Shown here piece by piece: positions 1-6,496 of a DNA stretch of 8,269 bases; position 1 is the first letter of the stretch; each line of letters opens with the position of its first letter. Location of the stretch: NCBI GenBank assembly GCA_934462885.1, contig CAKSJC010000067.1, positions 1-8,269 of the forward strand, in the 5' to 3' direction. The DNA comes from an uncultured Eubacteriales bacterium. GTDB taxonomy: Bacteria > Bacillota > Clostridia > Oscillospirales > CAG-272. The notes below the pieces were generated by a model, which was given only the letters and a program-made list of their open reading frames with translations, did not search any database and was not told where the DNA came from. Made by a program: the position numbers and the translations under genes.

Positions 1-77
1 GAAGATGGATTCGAACCATCGAAGTCACTGACAACAGATTTACAGTCTGCCCCCTTTGGCCACTCGGGAATTCCCCC
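1..77 (-). tRNA. tRNA-Tyr (anticodon GTA), 3' end cut by window edge
   Basis: Read on the minus strand, the 5' acceptor arm GGGGGAA lies at 77-71, followed by the bacterial tRNA-Tyr D-arm signature TTCCCGAGTGGCC. The anticodon loop CTGTAAA (45-39) carries GTA at 43-41. A long class II variable arm and a T-arm of GATGG/CCATC around TTCGAAT follow. Only the first three bases (TTC) of the 3' acceptor strand are inside the window, so the last acceptor bases, the discriminator and any CCA lie beyond the left edge. It directly abuts tRNA-Thr upstream and must be processed from the same transcript. The Thr-Tyr order matches the thrU-tyrU order of the E. coli tRNA operon upstream of tufB. Confidence 0.96.
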
Positions 78-152
78 TGGAGCTGGTGATCGGAGTCGAA
101 CCAACAACCTGCTGATTACAAATCAGCTGCTCTGCCATTGAGCCACACCAGC
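78..152 (-). tRNA. tRNA-Thr (anticodon TGT), CCA encoded
   Basis: On the minus strand the acceptor arms GCTGGTG (152-146) and CACCAGC (88-82) pair perfectly, with discriminator T at 81 and a genome-encoded CCA at 80-78. The D-arm reads GTGGCTCAATGGCAGAGCAG. The anticodon stem GCTGA/TCAGC encloses the loop TTTGTAA (122-116), giving anticodon TGT at 120-118. The T-loop TTCGACT is present. The CCA ends exactly where tRNA-Tyr begins, leaving no spacer between the two. It is the promoter-proximal tRNA of this operon, about 58 nt downstream of the predicted start point. Confidence 0.97.
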
Positions 153-216
153 ACATTATACAATTTTGAGCCGTTGAAATTGGTAATTTTGTACCGCTTC
201 TTTCAAGGACGATGTT

Positions 217-245
217 ATTATACCACAGCGTCCTATCTTTGTCAA
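217..245 (-). promoter_or_regulatory. Sigma-A promoter of the tRNA-Thr/tRNA-Tyr operon
   Basis: On the minus strand a perfect -35 TTGACA (245-240) and a perfect -10 TATAAT (222-217) are separated by exactly 17 bases (239-223). Transcription should start near position 210 and run left into the tRNAs. A full-consensus promoter is what is expected for stable RNA genes. Confidence 0.93.
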
Positions 246-395
246 CAGTTTTTCGGAAAAAAACGAATTTTTTAATAAAATGCCTGCCTCAAAAAGCTCG
301 GAAATGAGAAAAAAACAATTTTTCATGAAAAAACGAAAACCGACAAATATAGGACAAAGGGAGAAAAATATTTAATTTGCACATAAGGACACAGT
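246..395. other. AT-rich gene-free divider between tRNA operon and pot operon
   Basis: This stretch is rich in A and T runs (for example around 255-275 and 310-336). I see no open frame with a ribosome binding site, no convincing terminator and no consensus promoter of its own. It lies between two divergent promoters (217-245 minus, 447-475 plus) and probably holds only upstream promoter (UP-like) A/T tracts. Confidence 0.5.
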
Positions 396-422
396 ATATT
401 ATGACGTAAATCGTCATAATAT
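396..422. promoter_or_regulatory. 27-bp palindrome, candidate operator upstream of the pot promoter
   Basis: Perfect 11-base arms ATATTATGACG (396-406) and CGTCATAATAT (412-422) flank the 5-base spacer TAAAT. The centre lies about 38 bases upstream of the -35 box at 447, roughly -73 relative to the predicted start. No U-run follows, so it is not a terminator. Symmetry, AT-rich ends and location suggest a binding site for a dimeric regulator of the polyamine operon, but the regulator is not in the window and I do not recognise the motif. Confidence 0.55.
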
Positions 423-446
423 GAAATATAAAATAATGTAAATATA

Positions 447-475
447 TTGACAATATTATAAAAAAATAGTATGAT
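447..475 (+). promoter_or_regulatory. Sigma-A promoter of potABCD
   Basis: The -35 box TTGACA (447-452) is perfect and the -10 box TATGAT (470-475) has one mismatch. They are separated by 17 bases (453-469), an A-rich spacer. The predicted start near 482 gives a leader of about 375 nt before the potA start codon, far longer than the 20-60 nt usual for a bacterial mRNA. No better promoter is visible closer to potA; a weak alternative is TTGGTG (637-642) with TATAAC (659-664). Confidence 0.85.
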
Positions 476-552
476 ATTTATTGCACGATTTTTGCATCTG
501 TGCTGACGTTTCCGAACAGCGCAAAGGCTTTCGGAATTCCCAAAACATCAAG

Positions 553-620
553 AATGCGAAATAAAATATACCGGGCGGACCTGTCAGTATCCGTCGGTAA
601 AGCATAAACCGCATTTTTTT
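553..620 (+). terminator. Possible attenuator (terminator-like hairpin) inside the pot leader
   Basis: The outer stem AATGCG/CGCATT (553-558 with 610-615) and the inner stems TACCG/CGGTA and CGGA/TCCG are separated by a symmetrical 10/10 internal loop. The structure runs straight into a T-run at 614-620. It lies about 70-140 nt into the transcript and well upstream of potA, where it could stop transcription prematurely. The outer stem is only 6 bp and partly uses the T-run, so it would be a leaky terminator. It could also end a small leader RNA. Confidence 0.4.
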
Positions 621-763
621 CACGAAAACTGAATATTTGGTGTTCACACCCGGCAGTTTATAACAAAAACCGAGAAACGAAGTTTATACGAACAGTTTCT
701 GAGAAATCGCCGCTGCAATCGGATACAACATTATTGATGGTGCAATATCCGTTTTGTAACACA

Positions 764-847
764 CTCTTTGCGGGGGCAGCGATTAGCCGAAGTGTGGGTT
801 CGCGCAGAGCTGTAATACGGCTATACGTGGTCTTTTGCCGCAAAGGG
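764..847 (+). promoter_or_regulatory. Stem sequestering the potA ribosome binding site
   Basis: CTCTTTGCGG (764-773) can pair with CCGCAAAGGG (838-847), giving ten base pairs including one U-G. The right arm covers most of the potA Shine-Dalgarno tract (842-849). Inside it TAGCCG (784-789) pairs with CGGCTA (818-823). Folded, this should block ribosome entry; opened, it would permit translation. The arrangement suits ligand-, protein- or temperature-controlled initiation. Confidence 0.5.
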
Positions 848-849
848 GG
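842..849 (+). promoter_or_regulatory. potA ribosome binding site that decides the start
   Basis: The tract AAAGGGGG sits directly against an in-frame ATG at 850, leaving no spacer for it, and 9 bases before the ATG at 859. The latter is therefore the likely start. An in-frame TTG at 835 lies upstream of this site and inside the stem, so it is rejected. Confidence 0.75.
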
Positions 850-858
850 ATGCAAAAA

Positions 859-1983
859 ATGGATCAAAAGAATATTATCGAATTGAAAAACATTACCGTG
901 AAATTCGACGGAGATACGGTGCTCGACGATATGAGTCTGTCGATAAAAAACGGAGAGTTTGTCACGCTTCTCGGCGCGTCCGGATGCGGGAAAACAACTA
1001 CTCTTCGTATTATAGCCGGATTTCTTGAGCCGGACGCGGGAGAGGTGTTTTTTGATTCAAAAAACATGAGTGGTGTTCCTGCGTATAAGCGCGAGGTAAA
1101 CACCATTTTTCAGCGTTATGCGCTTTTTCCGAACTATAACGTGTTTGAAAATATCGCATACGGACTCAGAGTGCGCCGCTTGCCGGAAGCGGAGATTAAA
1201 AAAAGAGTCGGAGAAATGCTGACGCTTGTCAATCTTGAAGGCTTTGAAAAACGAAATATTACAAAGCTTTCGGGCGGACAGCAGCAGAGAGTCGCTATCG
1301 CGCGCGCTCTTATACTCAAGCCGAAGGTGCTTCTGTTAGACGAGCCGCTTGCCGCGCTTGACTTAAAGCTCCGTAAGGATATGCAGAACGAGCTTAAAAA
1401 TATCCAAAAGGCTCTCGGGATAACATTTATTTTTGTAACGCATGATCAGGAGGAAGCTCTGTCGATGTCCGATACCGTCGTCGTGATGAACGAGGGAAAA
1501 GTACAACAGATAGGTTCTCCGATCGATATATATAACGAACCGCAGAATGCGTTTGTCGCGGATTTTATAGGCGAATCGAACATTCTGGACGGCGTGATGA
1601 AATCGGACTACAACGCGGTTTTTGCAGGGAAAAGCTTCCGCTGCTTAGACGCGGGATTTGCTCCGAATGAGCCGGTCGACATCGTAGTCCGTCCGGAGGA
1701 CGTGGATATCGTGAAGCCGGAAGGCGGTATGCTTGAAGGAATAGTCACTTCCGTTACGTTCCGCGGAGTCCATTTTGAGATAATCGTCGACATAAACGGC
1801 TTCAAGTGGATGATACAGACAACCGACGAGCATATGGTAGGAGACAGCGTCGGACTGTTCATAGAGCCGGACGCTATACACGTTATGAAAAAATCAAAAT
1901 ATTCGGGCAAATTCGGAGATTACAGCTCATACTCGGATGAGCTTGATACTCTTAATCAAATACCCGACGACGATGAAGAATAA
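859..1983 (+). CDS. potA: Spermidine/putrescine ABC transporter ATPase PotA
   Basis: This cytoplasmic ATPase of 374 residues powers polyamine import; E. coli PotA, at 378, is almost the same length. Visible motifs are Walker [10 protein letters not shown] (39-47), Q-loop Gln85, signature LSGGQ (137-141), Walker B VLLLDEP (157-163) with catalytic Glu162, D-loop through Asp168 and H-loop His195. After residue ~240 comes a TOBE-type regulatory domain (about 270-355, with VVRPEDV) as in PotA/CysA-type ATPases. The C-terminus is very acidic (DDDEE). The start at 859 was chosen from the spacing of AAAGGGGG. It is first in the operon, 15 bases before potB. The general polyamine assignment rests mainly on the neighbouring permeases and PotD, because such ATPases look alike across substrates. 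Confidence 0.93.
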   Translation: MDQKNIIELKNITVKFDGDTVLDDMSLSIKNGEFVTLLGASGCGKTTTLRIIAGFLEPDAGEVFFDSKNMSGVPAYKREVNTIFQRYALFPNYNVFENIAYGLRVRRLPEAEIKKRVGEMLTLVNLEGFEKRNITKLSGGQQQRVAIARALILKPKVLLLDEPLAALDLKLRKDMQNELKNIQKALGITFIFVTHDQEEALSMSDTVVVMNEGKVQQIGSPIDIYNEPQNAFVADFIGESNILDGVMKSDYNAVFAGKSFRCLDAGFAPNEPVDIVVRPEDVDIVKPEGGMLEGIVTSVTFRGVHFEIIVDINGFKWMIQTTDEHMVGDSVGLFIEPDAIHVMKKSKYSGKFGDYSSYSDELDTLNQIPDDDEE

Positions 1984-1998
1984 ACGGAGGGCGCGGGA

Positions 1999-2820
1999 TT
2001 GAAAAAACGTTCGCTTACGCAGAGGCTTCTCGGCGCGCCGTATATACTGTGGGCGGCAATATTTATAGTAGTGCCTCTGATAATAGTTCTGTACTATTCA
2101 TTCACCGATAAAAACGGAGTTTTCACGTTTGATAACATAAAAGCGCTGGCGGATTATAAAGAGGTATTTCTTATATCAATTGAGTATTCTCTTATTGCAA
2201 CCGTAATATCTCTTGTAGTGTCGTATCCGTTCGCGTATATCATGAGCCGCAAAAAAGCTCACGTTCAGCGTATCATGATGATGCTTGTAATGCTCCCTAT
2301 GTGGATGAATCTTCTTATTCGCACGTATTCGTGGATGATAATCCTTGAAAAAAACGGAGTAATAAACTCTCTCTTGGGTTTTATAGGGATCGAACCGTTA
2401 AAACTCATCGGAACACCGGGCGCGGTTATATTCGGTATGATATATAATTATATACCGTACATGATTCTTCCGATATATTCCGTCATGGTGAAGATCGACG
2501 AGAGCGTACTTGAAGCGGCGGAAGACCTCGGATCGAATTCTTTCTCAAAGCTGAGACGAGTCATACTTCCTCTTTCCATGCCGGGAGTAATTTCGGGATT
2601 TACCATGGTGTTCGTTCCTTCGGTCAGCACGTTCTATATTTCCCAGAAGCTCGGCGGAAAGATCATTTTGGTCGGCGACGCAATAGAAAAGCAAATACAG
2701 TCCTTATATAATTACAATATAGGCGCCGCGCTGTCGCTTGTGCTCATGGTAATGATAATAATAAGTATGGCTGTTATGAAGCGCTTCGCCGGTTCCGAGA
2801 GCAGCGATATCATAGTGTAG
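1999..2820 (+). CDS. potB: Spermidine/putrescine ABC transporter permease PotB (TTG start)
   Basis: A 273-residue inner-membrane permease with six predicted hydrophobic spans (about 14-35, 62-83, 92-115, 139-160, 195-216, 243-261). The cytoplasmic EAA loop begins EAAEDLGSNSF at 172 and runs to the conserved PG at 195-196; this helix docks on the ATPase. The LGAPYILWAAIFIVVPL opening is typical of PotB. The start is TTG, supported by GGAGG at 1986-1990 with 8 bases of spacing and by the normal PotB N-terminus. It lies 15 bases after potA and 11 before potC, so it is surely co-transcribed. Together with PotC it forms the translocation channel. Confidence 0.93.
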   Translation: MKKRSLTQRLLGAPYILWAAIFIVVPLIIVLYYSFTDKNGVFTFDNIKALADYKEVFLISIEYSLIATVISLVVSYPFAYIMSRKKAHVQRIMMMLVMLPMWMNLLIRTYSWMIILEKNGVINSLLGFIGIEPLKLIGTPGAVIFGMIYNYIPYMILPIYSVMVKIDESVLEAAEDLGSNSFSKLRRVILPLSMPGVISGFTMVFVPSVSTFYISQKLGGKIILVGDAIEKQIQSLYNYNIGAALSLVLMVMIIISMAVMKRFAGSESSDIIV

Positions 2821-2831
2821 GGGGCGGGAAT

Positions 2832-3638
2832 ATGAAAAAAACATTCGGAAATATTTTTGTCGCACTCATCTACATAATTCTTTATGCGCCGCTTCTTATC
2901 ATGGTGTTTTTCTCTTTCAATGAGGCGAAAAGCACGTCGGTATTCAAGGGCTTTTCACTCAAATGGTACAAAGAGCTGTTTTCCTCGTCGGATACAATGA
3001 ACGCGCTGAGAAATACTCTCGTGCTTGCCGTAGCCTCAGCCGTTATCGCGACAGTCATAGGAACGGCGGCTGCGGTGTACATATATTACGTAAGAAAAAA
3101 GTCTTGGAGAAATACCTTAAGCTTTGTAACGAACATCCCCATGATGAACCCCGATATTGTAACGGGTGTGTCGCTCATGCTCCTTTTCGTGTTTATCGGA
3201 AGATTTGTGGGAGCAGTCAATTCGCTCAATTTCTTCACTCTTCTGATAGCGCATATTACGTTTAATCTTCCTTACGTCATATTAAATGTCTTGCCGAAGC
3301 TGAGTCAGACCGACCCGCACCTTGCGGAGGCGGCGCAGGATCTCGGAAGCACTCCGGCTCAGGCGTTTTTCAGAGTGGTGATGCCCGCTATAATGCCCGG
3401 GATTACGTCGGGGCTTCTTATGTCGTTTACTTTGTCTCTCGACGACTTTGTTATAAGCTATTATACAACAGGCTCGGATTTCCAGACGCTGCCGCTCCGC
3501 ATCTTCGCTATGACAAAGAAAACCGTAAAACCGGATATGTACGCGCTTTCTACGCTTATTTTCGTAACCGTTCTTGTTCTCCTTCTCGCGGTTAATATAG
3601 GCCAATTGAGACAGGACAAAAAGAACGAAAACAAATGA
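2832..3638 (+). CDS. potC: Spermidine/putrescine ABC transporter permease PotC
   Basis: The second membrane subunit, 268 residues, has about six hydrophobic spans (8-28, 62-86, 108-128, 134-154, 186-206, 239-257). The EAA loop EAAQDLGSTPAQAFF starts at 166 and leads to PG at 189-190. The N-terminal stretch YAPLLIMVFFSFN and the sequence LSLDDFVISYYTTG after the fifth span are hallmarks of the PotC/PotI branch. The ATG start at 2832 is preceded by a G-rich site (GGGGGCGGGA). The C-terminus is a short, charged cytoplasmic tail (RQDKKNENK). PotD follows after 37 bases. Confidence 0.93.
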   Translation: MKKTFGNIFVALIYIILYAPLLIMVFFSFNEAKSTSVFKGFSLKWYKELFSSSDTMNALRNTLVLAVASAVIATVIGTAAAVYIYYVRKKSWRNTLSFVTNIPMMNPDIVTGVSLMLLFVFIGRFVGAVNSLNFFTLLIAHITFNLPYVILNVLPKLSQTDPHLAEAAQDLGSTPAQAFFRVVMPAIMPGITSGLLMSFTLSLDDFVISYYTTGSDFQTLPLRIFAMTKKTVKPDMYALSTLIFVTVLVLLLAVNIGQLRQDKKNENK

Positions 3639-3675
3639 TTAACAAATATTCAGGACAGACAGGAGTATAAATAAA

Positions 3676-4776
3676 ATGAAAAAGATTATTGCGTTCGCTG
3701 CTGCGGCTCTTATTACGGCTTCCCTCGTATCATGCGGATCGTCGAACGATATTCTCGAAAATCCGCGCGCGGAATATAATCGCGATCTTGAGGGAACGGT
3801 GCTTAACGTGTTTAACTGGGGTGAATACATCTCGGACGGAAGCGAAGGTTCTTTCGACGTAAACCGCGCTTTTGAAAATCTTACCGGAATTAAAGTAAAC
3901 TATACGAACTACGAGTCGAACGAAGCTATGTATGCAAAGCTTAAATCCGGCGCGGTTTCTTACGACGTCATAATTCCCTCGGATTATATGATAGCGCGCC
4001 TCATATCCGAAAACATGGTTGAAAAACTCGATTTTTCGAAAATCACGAACTATGACCTCATCGATGAAAAATACCGCGATCTTTACTTCGATCCGACAAA
4101 CGAGTACAGCGTTCCTTATTCCGTAGGTATGGTAGGGCTTATCTATAATACCACGATGGTAGATGAAACTCCGGATTCGTGGGAGATAATGTGGGATTCA
4201 AAATATACCGACAATATCCTGACGTTCAATAACCCGCGCGACGCCTTCGCGATAGCTCAGTTTTTACTCGGGATCGATATAAATTCGACCGATAAAGCCG
4301 ACTGGGGCAGAGCTGCGGAAAAGCTCAGGGAACAGAACGCTGTTCTTCAGGGAAGAGTAATGGATGAAGTTTTCAATAAGATGGAGATGGGCAACGCCGC
4401 AATTGCTCCGTATTATGCCGGAGACTTCTTCACGATGTACGAAAATAACGACGATCTCGCTTTCGTTTACCCGAAAGAGGGAACTAACGTGTTCGTCGAT
4501 TCCATATGCGTTTCGTCGTCCGCGCAGAATTACGACGCGGCTATGATGTACATCAATTTTCTTCTTGAACCCGAGGTGGCTCTGGCGAACGGCGAGTATA
4601 TCTGCTACGCTTCCCCGAATACCTCGGTTACGTCGAATCCCGACTATGAGTTCTACGGAAACGAAGTTCTGTACCCGACGGACGACGATTATTATACAGA
4701 ATACTTCTATGATATAGACGCAGACGTCCGTTCGTATTACGAAAAGCTTTGGGAAGACATAATCCTGACAGACTGA
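3676..4776 (+). CDS. potD: Spermidine/putrescine-binding lipoprotein PotD
   Basis: A 366-residue substrate-binding protein. It begins with a lipoprotein signal peptide (KK, then a hydrophobic stretch) ending in the lipobox LVSC, so Cys20 should be lipidated and the protein anchored outside the membrane. The core aligns by eye with E. coli PotD: LNVFNWGEYI near 43-52, NYESNEAMYAKLKSG near 78-92, PSDY near 101-104, NEYSVPYSVG near 142-151, VYPKEG near 264-269 and FVDS at 273-276. Asp275 corresponds to the polyamine-contacting Asp257 of E. coli PotD. Some aromatic contacts seem exchanged (Phe273 for Trp255, Tyr246/247 near Trp229). AGGAG at 3661-3665 supports the start, with a slightly long 10-base spacing. 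It is last in the operon and is followed by a strong terminator. Confidence 0.93.
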   Translation: MKKIIAFAAAALITASLVSCGSSNDILENPRAEYNRDLEGTVLNVFNWGEYISDGSEGSFDVNRAFENLTGIKVNYTNYESNEAMYAKLKSGAVSYDVIIPSDYMIARLISENMVEKLDFSKITNYDLIDEKYRDLYFDPTNEYSVPYSVGMVGLIYNTTMVDETPDSWEIMWDSKYTDNILTFNNPRDAFAIAQFLLGIDINSTDKADWGRAAEKLREQNAVLQGRVMDEVFNKMEMGNAAIAPYYAGDFFTMYENNDDLAFVYPKEGTNVFVDSICVSSSAQNYDAAMMYINFLLEPEVALANGEYICYASPNTSVTSNPDYEFYGNEVLYPTDDDYYTEYFYDIDADVRSYYEKLWEDIILTD

Positions 4777-4801
4777 CATTCGATAAATAATAAGACGACT
4801 C

Positions 4802-4845
4802 GACCGCAGGTTCTTTCGAAAAAGAAGCTCTGCGGTCATTTTGTT
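4802..4845 (+). terminator. Intrinsic terminator of potABCD
   Basis: The outer stem GACCGCAG (4802-4809) pairs with CTGCGGTC (4830-4837). The inner stem TTCTTT/AAAGAA closes a CGAA tetraloop (4817-4820). The hairpin is followed by ATTTTGTT. It begins 25 bases after the potD stop codon and separates the operon from the promoter at 4894. Confidence 0.9.
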
Positions 4846-4893
4846 CCTCTGTACGTTGACTTTTAAATACGGCGTAAAATGCATTCCAAAAAC

Positions 4894-4922
4894 TTGACAC
4901 GGAATAAACTGTATGCTATAAT
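4894..4922 (+). promoter_or_regulatory. Strong sigma-A promoter of the orphan binding-protein gene
   Basis: A perfect -35 TTGACA (4894-4899) and a perfect -10 TATAAT (4917-4922) are separated by 17 bases. A TG at 4914-4915 gives an extended -10. The predicted start near 4929 leaves a short 27-nt leader, so high constitutive transcription is expected. Confidence 0.93.
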
Positions 4923-4955
4923 TCTAACACAAAACACCGAACAGAAGGGGAAAAA

Positions 4956-6437
4956 ATGAAAAGATTTATTTCACTTGCACTGTCTCTCGCAATGCTTGCC
5001 ATGATGTTTTCTGCGGTTTCGTGCGGAAAAGACTCCGGATCCGAGGATACGGAAAGCGGAGCCGACACTAAAAACGAAGAAAATGTCATTCTCGATGATC
5101 TTCCGAGAGATCTTAACTATAACGGCGCGACCGTTATGTTCCACGTAGTTGAAAAAACTCCGGGAGAATTCAACGAAGTCTGCACCGATTACAAAGGCGA
5201 AAGCGTAAATGACGCGATCTACAACAGAGACCTCACGGTTTCTGAAAGACTTAACGTAAAATTCGATAAATATGAGGCTTCTCATACCGACGACGGATAC
5301 GACGAAGAGCTTCAGAAACTCAATAACTCTATCCTCGCGAGCAGCGCGGCTTACGATATCGTAGGAGGAATTGCTTACCGTATTCCGCAGCTTGCGGCGC
5401 GCGGAGTGTTCCTCAACCTGCTCAACTACGAATATATCAATCTTGACGCCGAATGGTGGAATGACAGCGCGACCGAAGCGTTCACGCTTTCCGGAAATCT
5501 TCCGCTTATAACCGGAGATATCGGAATTTCTTTCCTTGGCGAACTCAACTGCTACGCATTCAACGAGAAAGTAGCCGAAGAAAACAATCTTGAAAACCTA
5601 TACGACGTGGTAAGAGAAGGAAAGTGGTCTCTCGACTATTTAAATAGCACAATAAAGGACATGTGGAGAGACCTGAACAGTAACGGCCTTCGCGACGAGT
5701 ACGACCAATTCGGTCAGGTTGTTTACCACCACTATTCCGCCACAAATTACCAGACAGGCGCAGGGATCTTCCTCATATCAAAGGATGAAAACGGAATACC
5801 GCATTACGACATAAACGAAGAGCGTATGTCGAATTTCCTTGAAAAGCTCAAAGCTCTTTACTGGGATAATAACGGTTTCTACTATGACGACGCCATGAGC
5901 ATTGAGGATCAAACGCCTCTTCCGGTAACATTATTCACGGAAGACAGATGTCTCTTTATTCAAACGACTCCGAAACAAAACATAAAATATCTGTCGGGTA
6001 TGGACAGCAAATACGGAGTTCTCCCCTCACCAAAGTTAAATGAAGAACAGTCCAGATACTACTCCGAGGTTTCGGCAGAAACTGTATGGGGCATCCCGCT
6101 CGATGTTAAAGACCCGAATATGTCGTCCGCCGTACTTGAAGCTCTCGCTGCGGAAAGTTACAGAACCGTTACGACGCAGTACTTCGATCTCGCGCTCAAA
6201 TACAGATACGCAAGCGACGCGAATGTAAGCGAAATGATGGACCTTATCCGCGACACCGCGTATATCGACTTTGCTATCGCCTATAACGAAGCTATCGGTT
6301 ATCCTCTCTTCGGCGTTCGCCAAGTCGTCGGCGCAGGCGGAACTAGCTTCTCTTCATTCTGGGCTGCCAATAAGCGTTCTCTCACAAAGATGCTTGACTA
6401 CATTGTAAACGAAATGCTCGATAACGCAAAGAACTGA
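4956..6437 (+). CDS. Orphan extracellular solute-binding lipoprotein
   Basis: A 493-residue protein with a lipoprotein signal peptide (KR, hydrophobic core, AVSC; lipidated Cys23) and an acidic, Ser/Gly-rich linker (24-45). The body looks like the large family 1-type binding proteins of ABC importers common in uncultured Clostridia: a beta-rich start near DLNYNGATVMFHVVE (52-66), AAYDIVGG near 131-138 and GDIGISFLGELNCYAFN near 187-203. Residues 239-250 form an EF-hand/dockerin-like calcium loop (D239, N241, N243, G244, D247, D250). The substrate is unknown: sugars or oligosaccharides are typical for such proteins, peptides are possible. AAGGGG with 5-base spacing fixes the ATG. It has its own promoter and terminators, and no permease or ATPase gene adjoins it, so it must borrow a transporter encoded elsewhere or act as a sensor. 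Confidence 0.8.
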   Translation: MKRFISLALSLAMLAMMFSAVSCGKDSGSEDTESGADTKNEENVILDDLPRDLNYNGATVMFHVVEKTPGEFNEVCTDYKGESVNDAIYNRDLTVSERLNVKFDKYEASHTDDGYDEELQKLNNSILASSAAYDIVGGIAYRIPQLAARGVFLNLLNYEYINLDAEWWNDSATEAFTLSGNLPLITGDIGISFLGELNCYAFNEKVAEENNLENLYDVVREGKWSLDYLNSTIKDMWRDLNSNGLRDEYDQFGQVVYHHYSATNYQTGAGIFLISKDENGIPHYDINEERMSNFLEKLKALYWDNNGFYYDDAMSIEDQTPLPVTLFTEDRCLFIQTTPKQNIKYLSGMDSKYGVLPSPKLNEEQSRYYSEVSAETVWGIPLDVKDPNMSSAVLEALAAESYRTVTTQYFDLALKYRYASDANVSEMMDLIRDTAYIDFAIAYNEAIGYPLFGVRQVVGAGGTSFSSFWAANKRSLTKMLDYIVNEMLDNAKN

Positions 6438-6456
6438 CAAAATAAAAATATAAGAA

Positions 6457-6489
6457 GCGGGGGATACTTTTTCAAAAAGTATCCCCCGC
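6457..6489. terminator. Perfect 33-nt palindromic hairpin after the binding-protein gene
   Basis: Two 16-base arms (6457-6472 and 6474-6489) are exactly complementary around a single C at 6473, with GC-rich outer halves (GCGGGGGATAC) and T/A-rich inner halves. It starts 20 bases after the stop codon at 6437. No U-run follows on either strand, so it may stabilise the mRNA 3' end or act with the next hairpin rather than terminate alone. Confidence 0.7.
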
Positions 6490-6496
6490 AGCCATT

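Larger units (their letters stand above)
483..858 (+). promoter_or_regulatory. Long structured 5' leader of potABCD (candidate cis-regulatory RNA)
   Basis: The leader contains a series of complementary arms readable by eye. HP1 is TTCCGA 510-515 with TCGGAA 531-536. HP2 is AATGCG 553-558 with CGCATT 610-615, enclosing TACCG 569-573/CGGTA 595-599 and CGGA 576-579/TCCG 590-593. HP3 is AAACTG 626-631 with CAGTTT 654-659, capped by GGTG/CACC. HP4 is AGAAAC 673-678 with GTTTCT 695-700. HP5 is CGGATA 720-725 with TATCCG 746-751. HP6 is 764-773 with 838-847, enclosing TAGCCG 784-789/CGGCTA 818-823. HP2 is followed by seven Ts, and HP6 covers the Shine-Dalgarno sequence. I could not match it to the T-box, TPP, lysine, glycine, cobalamin, ZTP or guanidine-I signatures I know. 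A function in sensing is inferred, not shown. Confidence 0.6.

Noticed and set aside
155..160. A second TATAAT on the minus strand just before tRNA-Thr
   Set aside because: Transcription from it would start inside the tRNA, and no -35 box lies at the right distance. The promoter at 217-245 explains the operon.
554..607. 17-codon frame (MRNKIYRADLSVSVGKA) inside the leader, a possible leader peptide
   Set aside because: Only a weak AAGA precedes the ATG, and the composition shows no regulatory codon cluster. It coincides with the attenuator-like hairpin, so it stays a remote possibility only.
835..858. Upstream in-frame starts for PotA (TTG 835, ATG 850)
   Set aside because: The Shine-Dalgarno tract at 842-849 lies after the first and abuts the second; only ATG 859 has workable spacing.
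456..867. Two minus-strand frames (63 and 69 codons) across the pot leader
   Set aside because: No ribosome binding sites, no recognisable domain, and they lie antisense to a region better explained as a structured leader.
737..886. Plus-strand frame of 49 codons from ATG at 737, overlapping the potA start in another frame
   Set aside because: No ribosome binding site precedes it, it runs through the paired leader region, and the encoded sequence (Cys/Arg-rich end) looks like a chance frame.
4264..4884. 206-codon minus-strand frame opposite potD and its terminator
   Set aside because: It is a shadow of the codon pattern of potD, reads through the terminator hairpin, and has no family resemblance or ribosome binding site.
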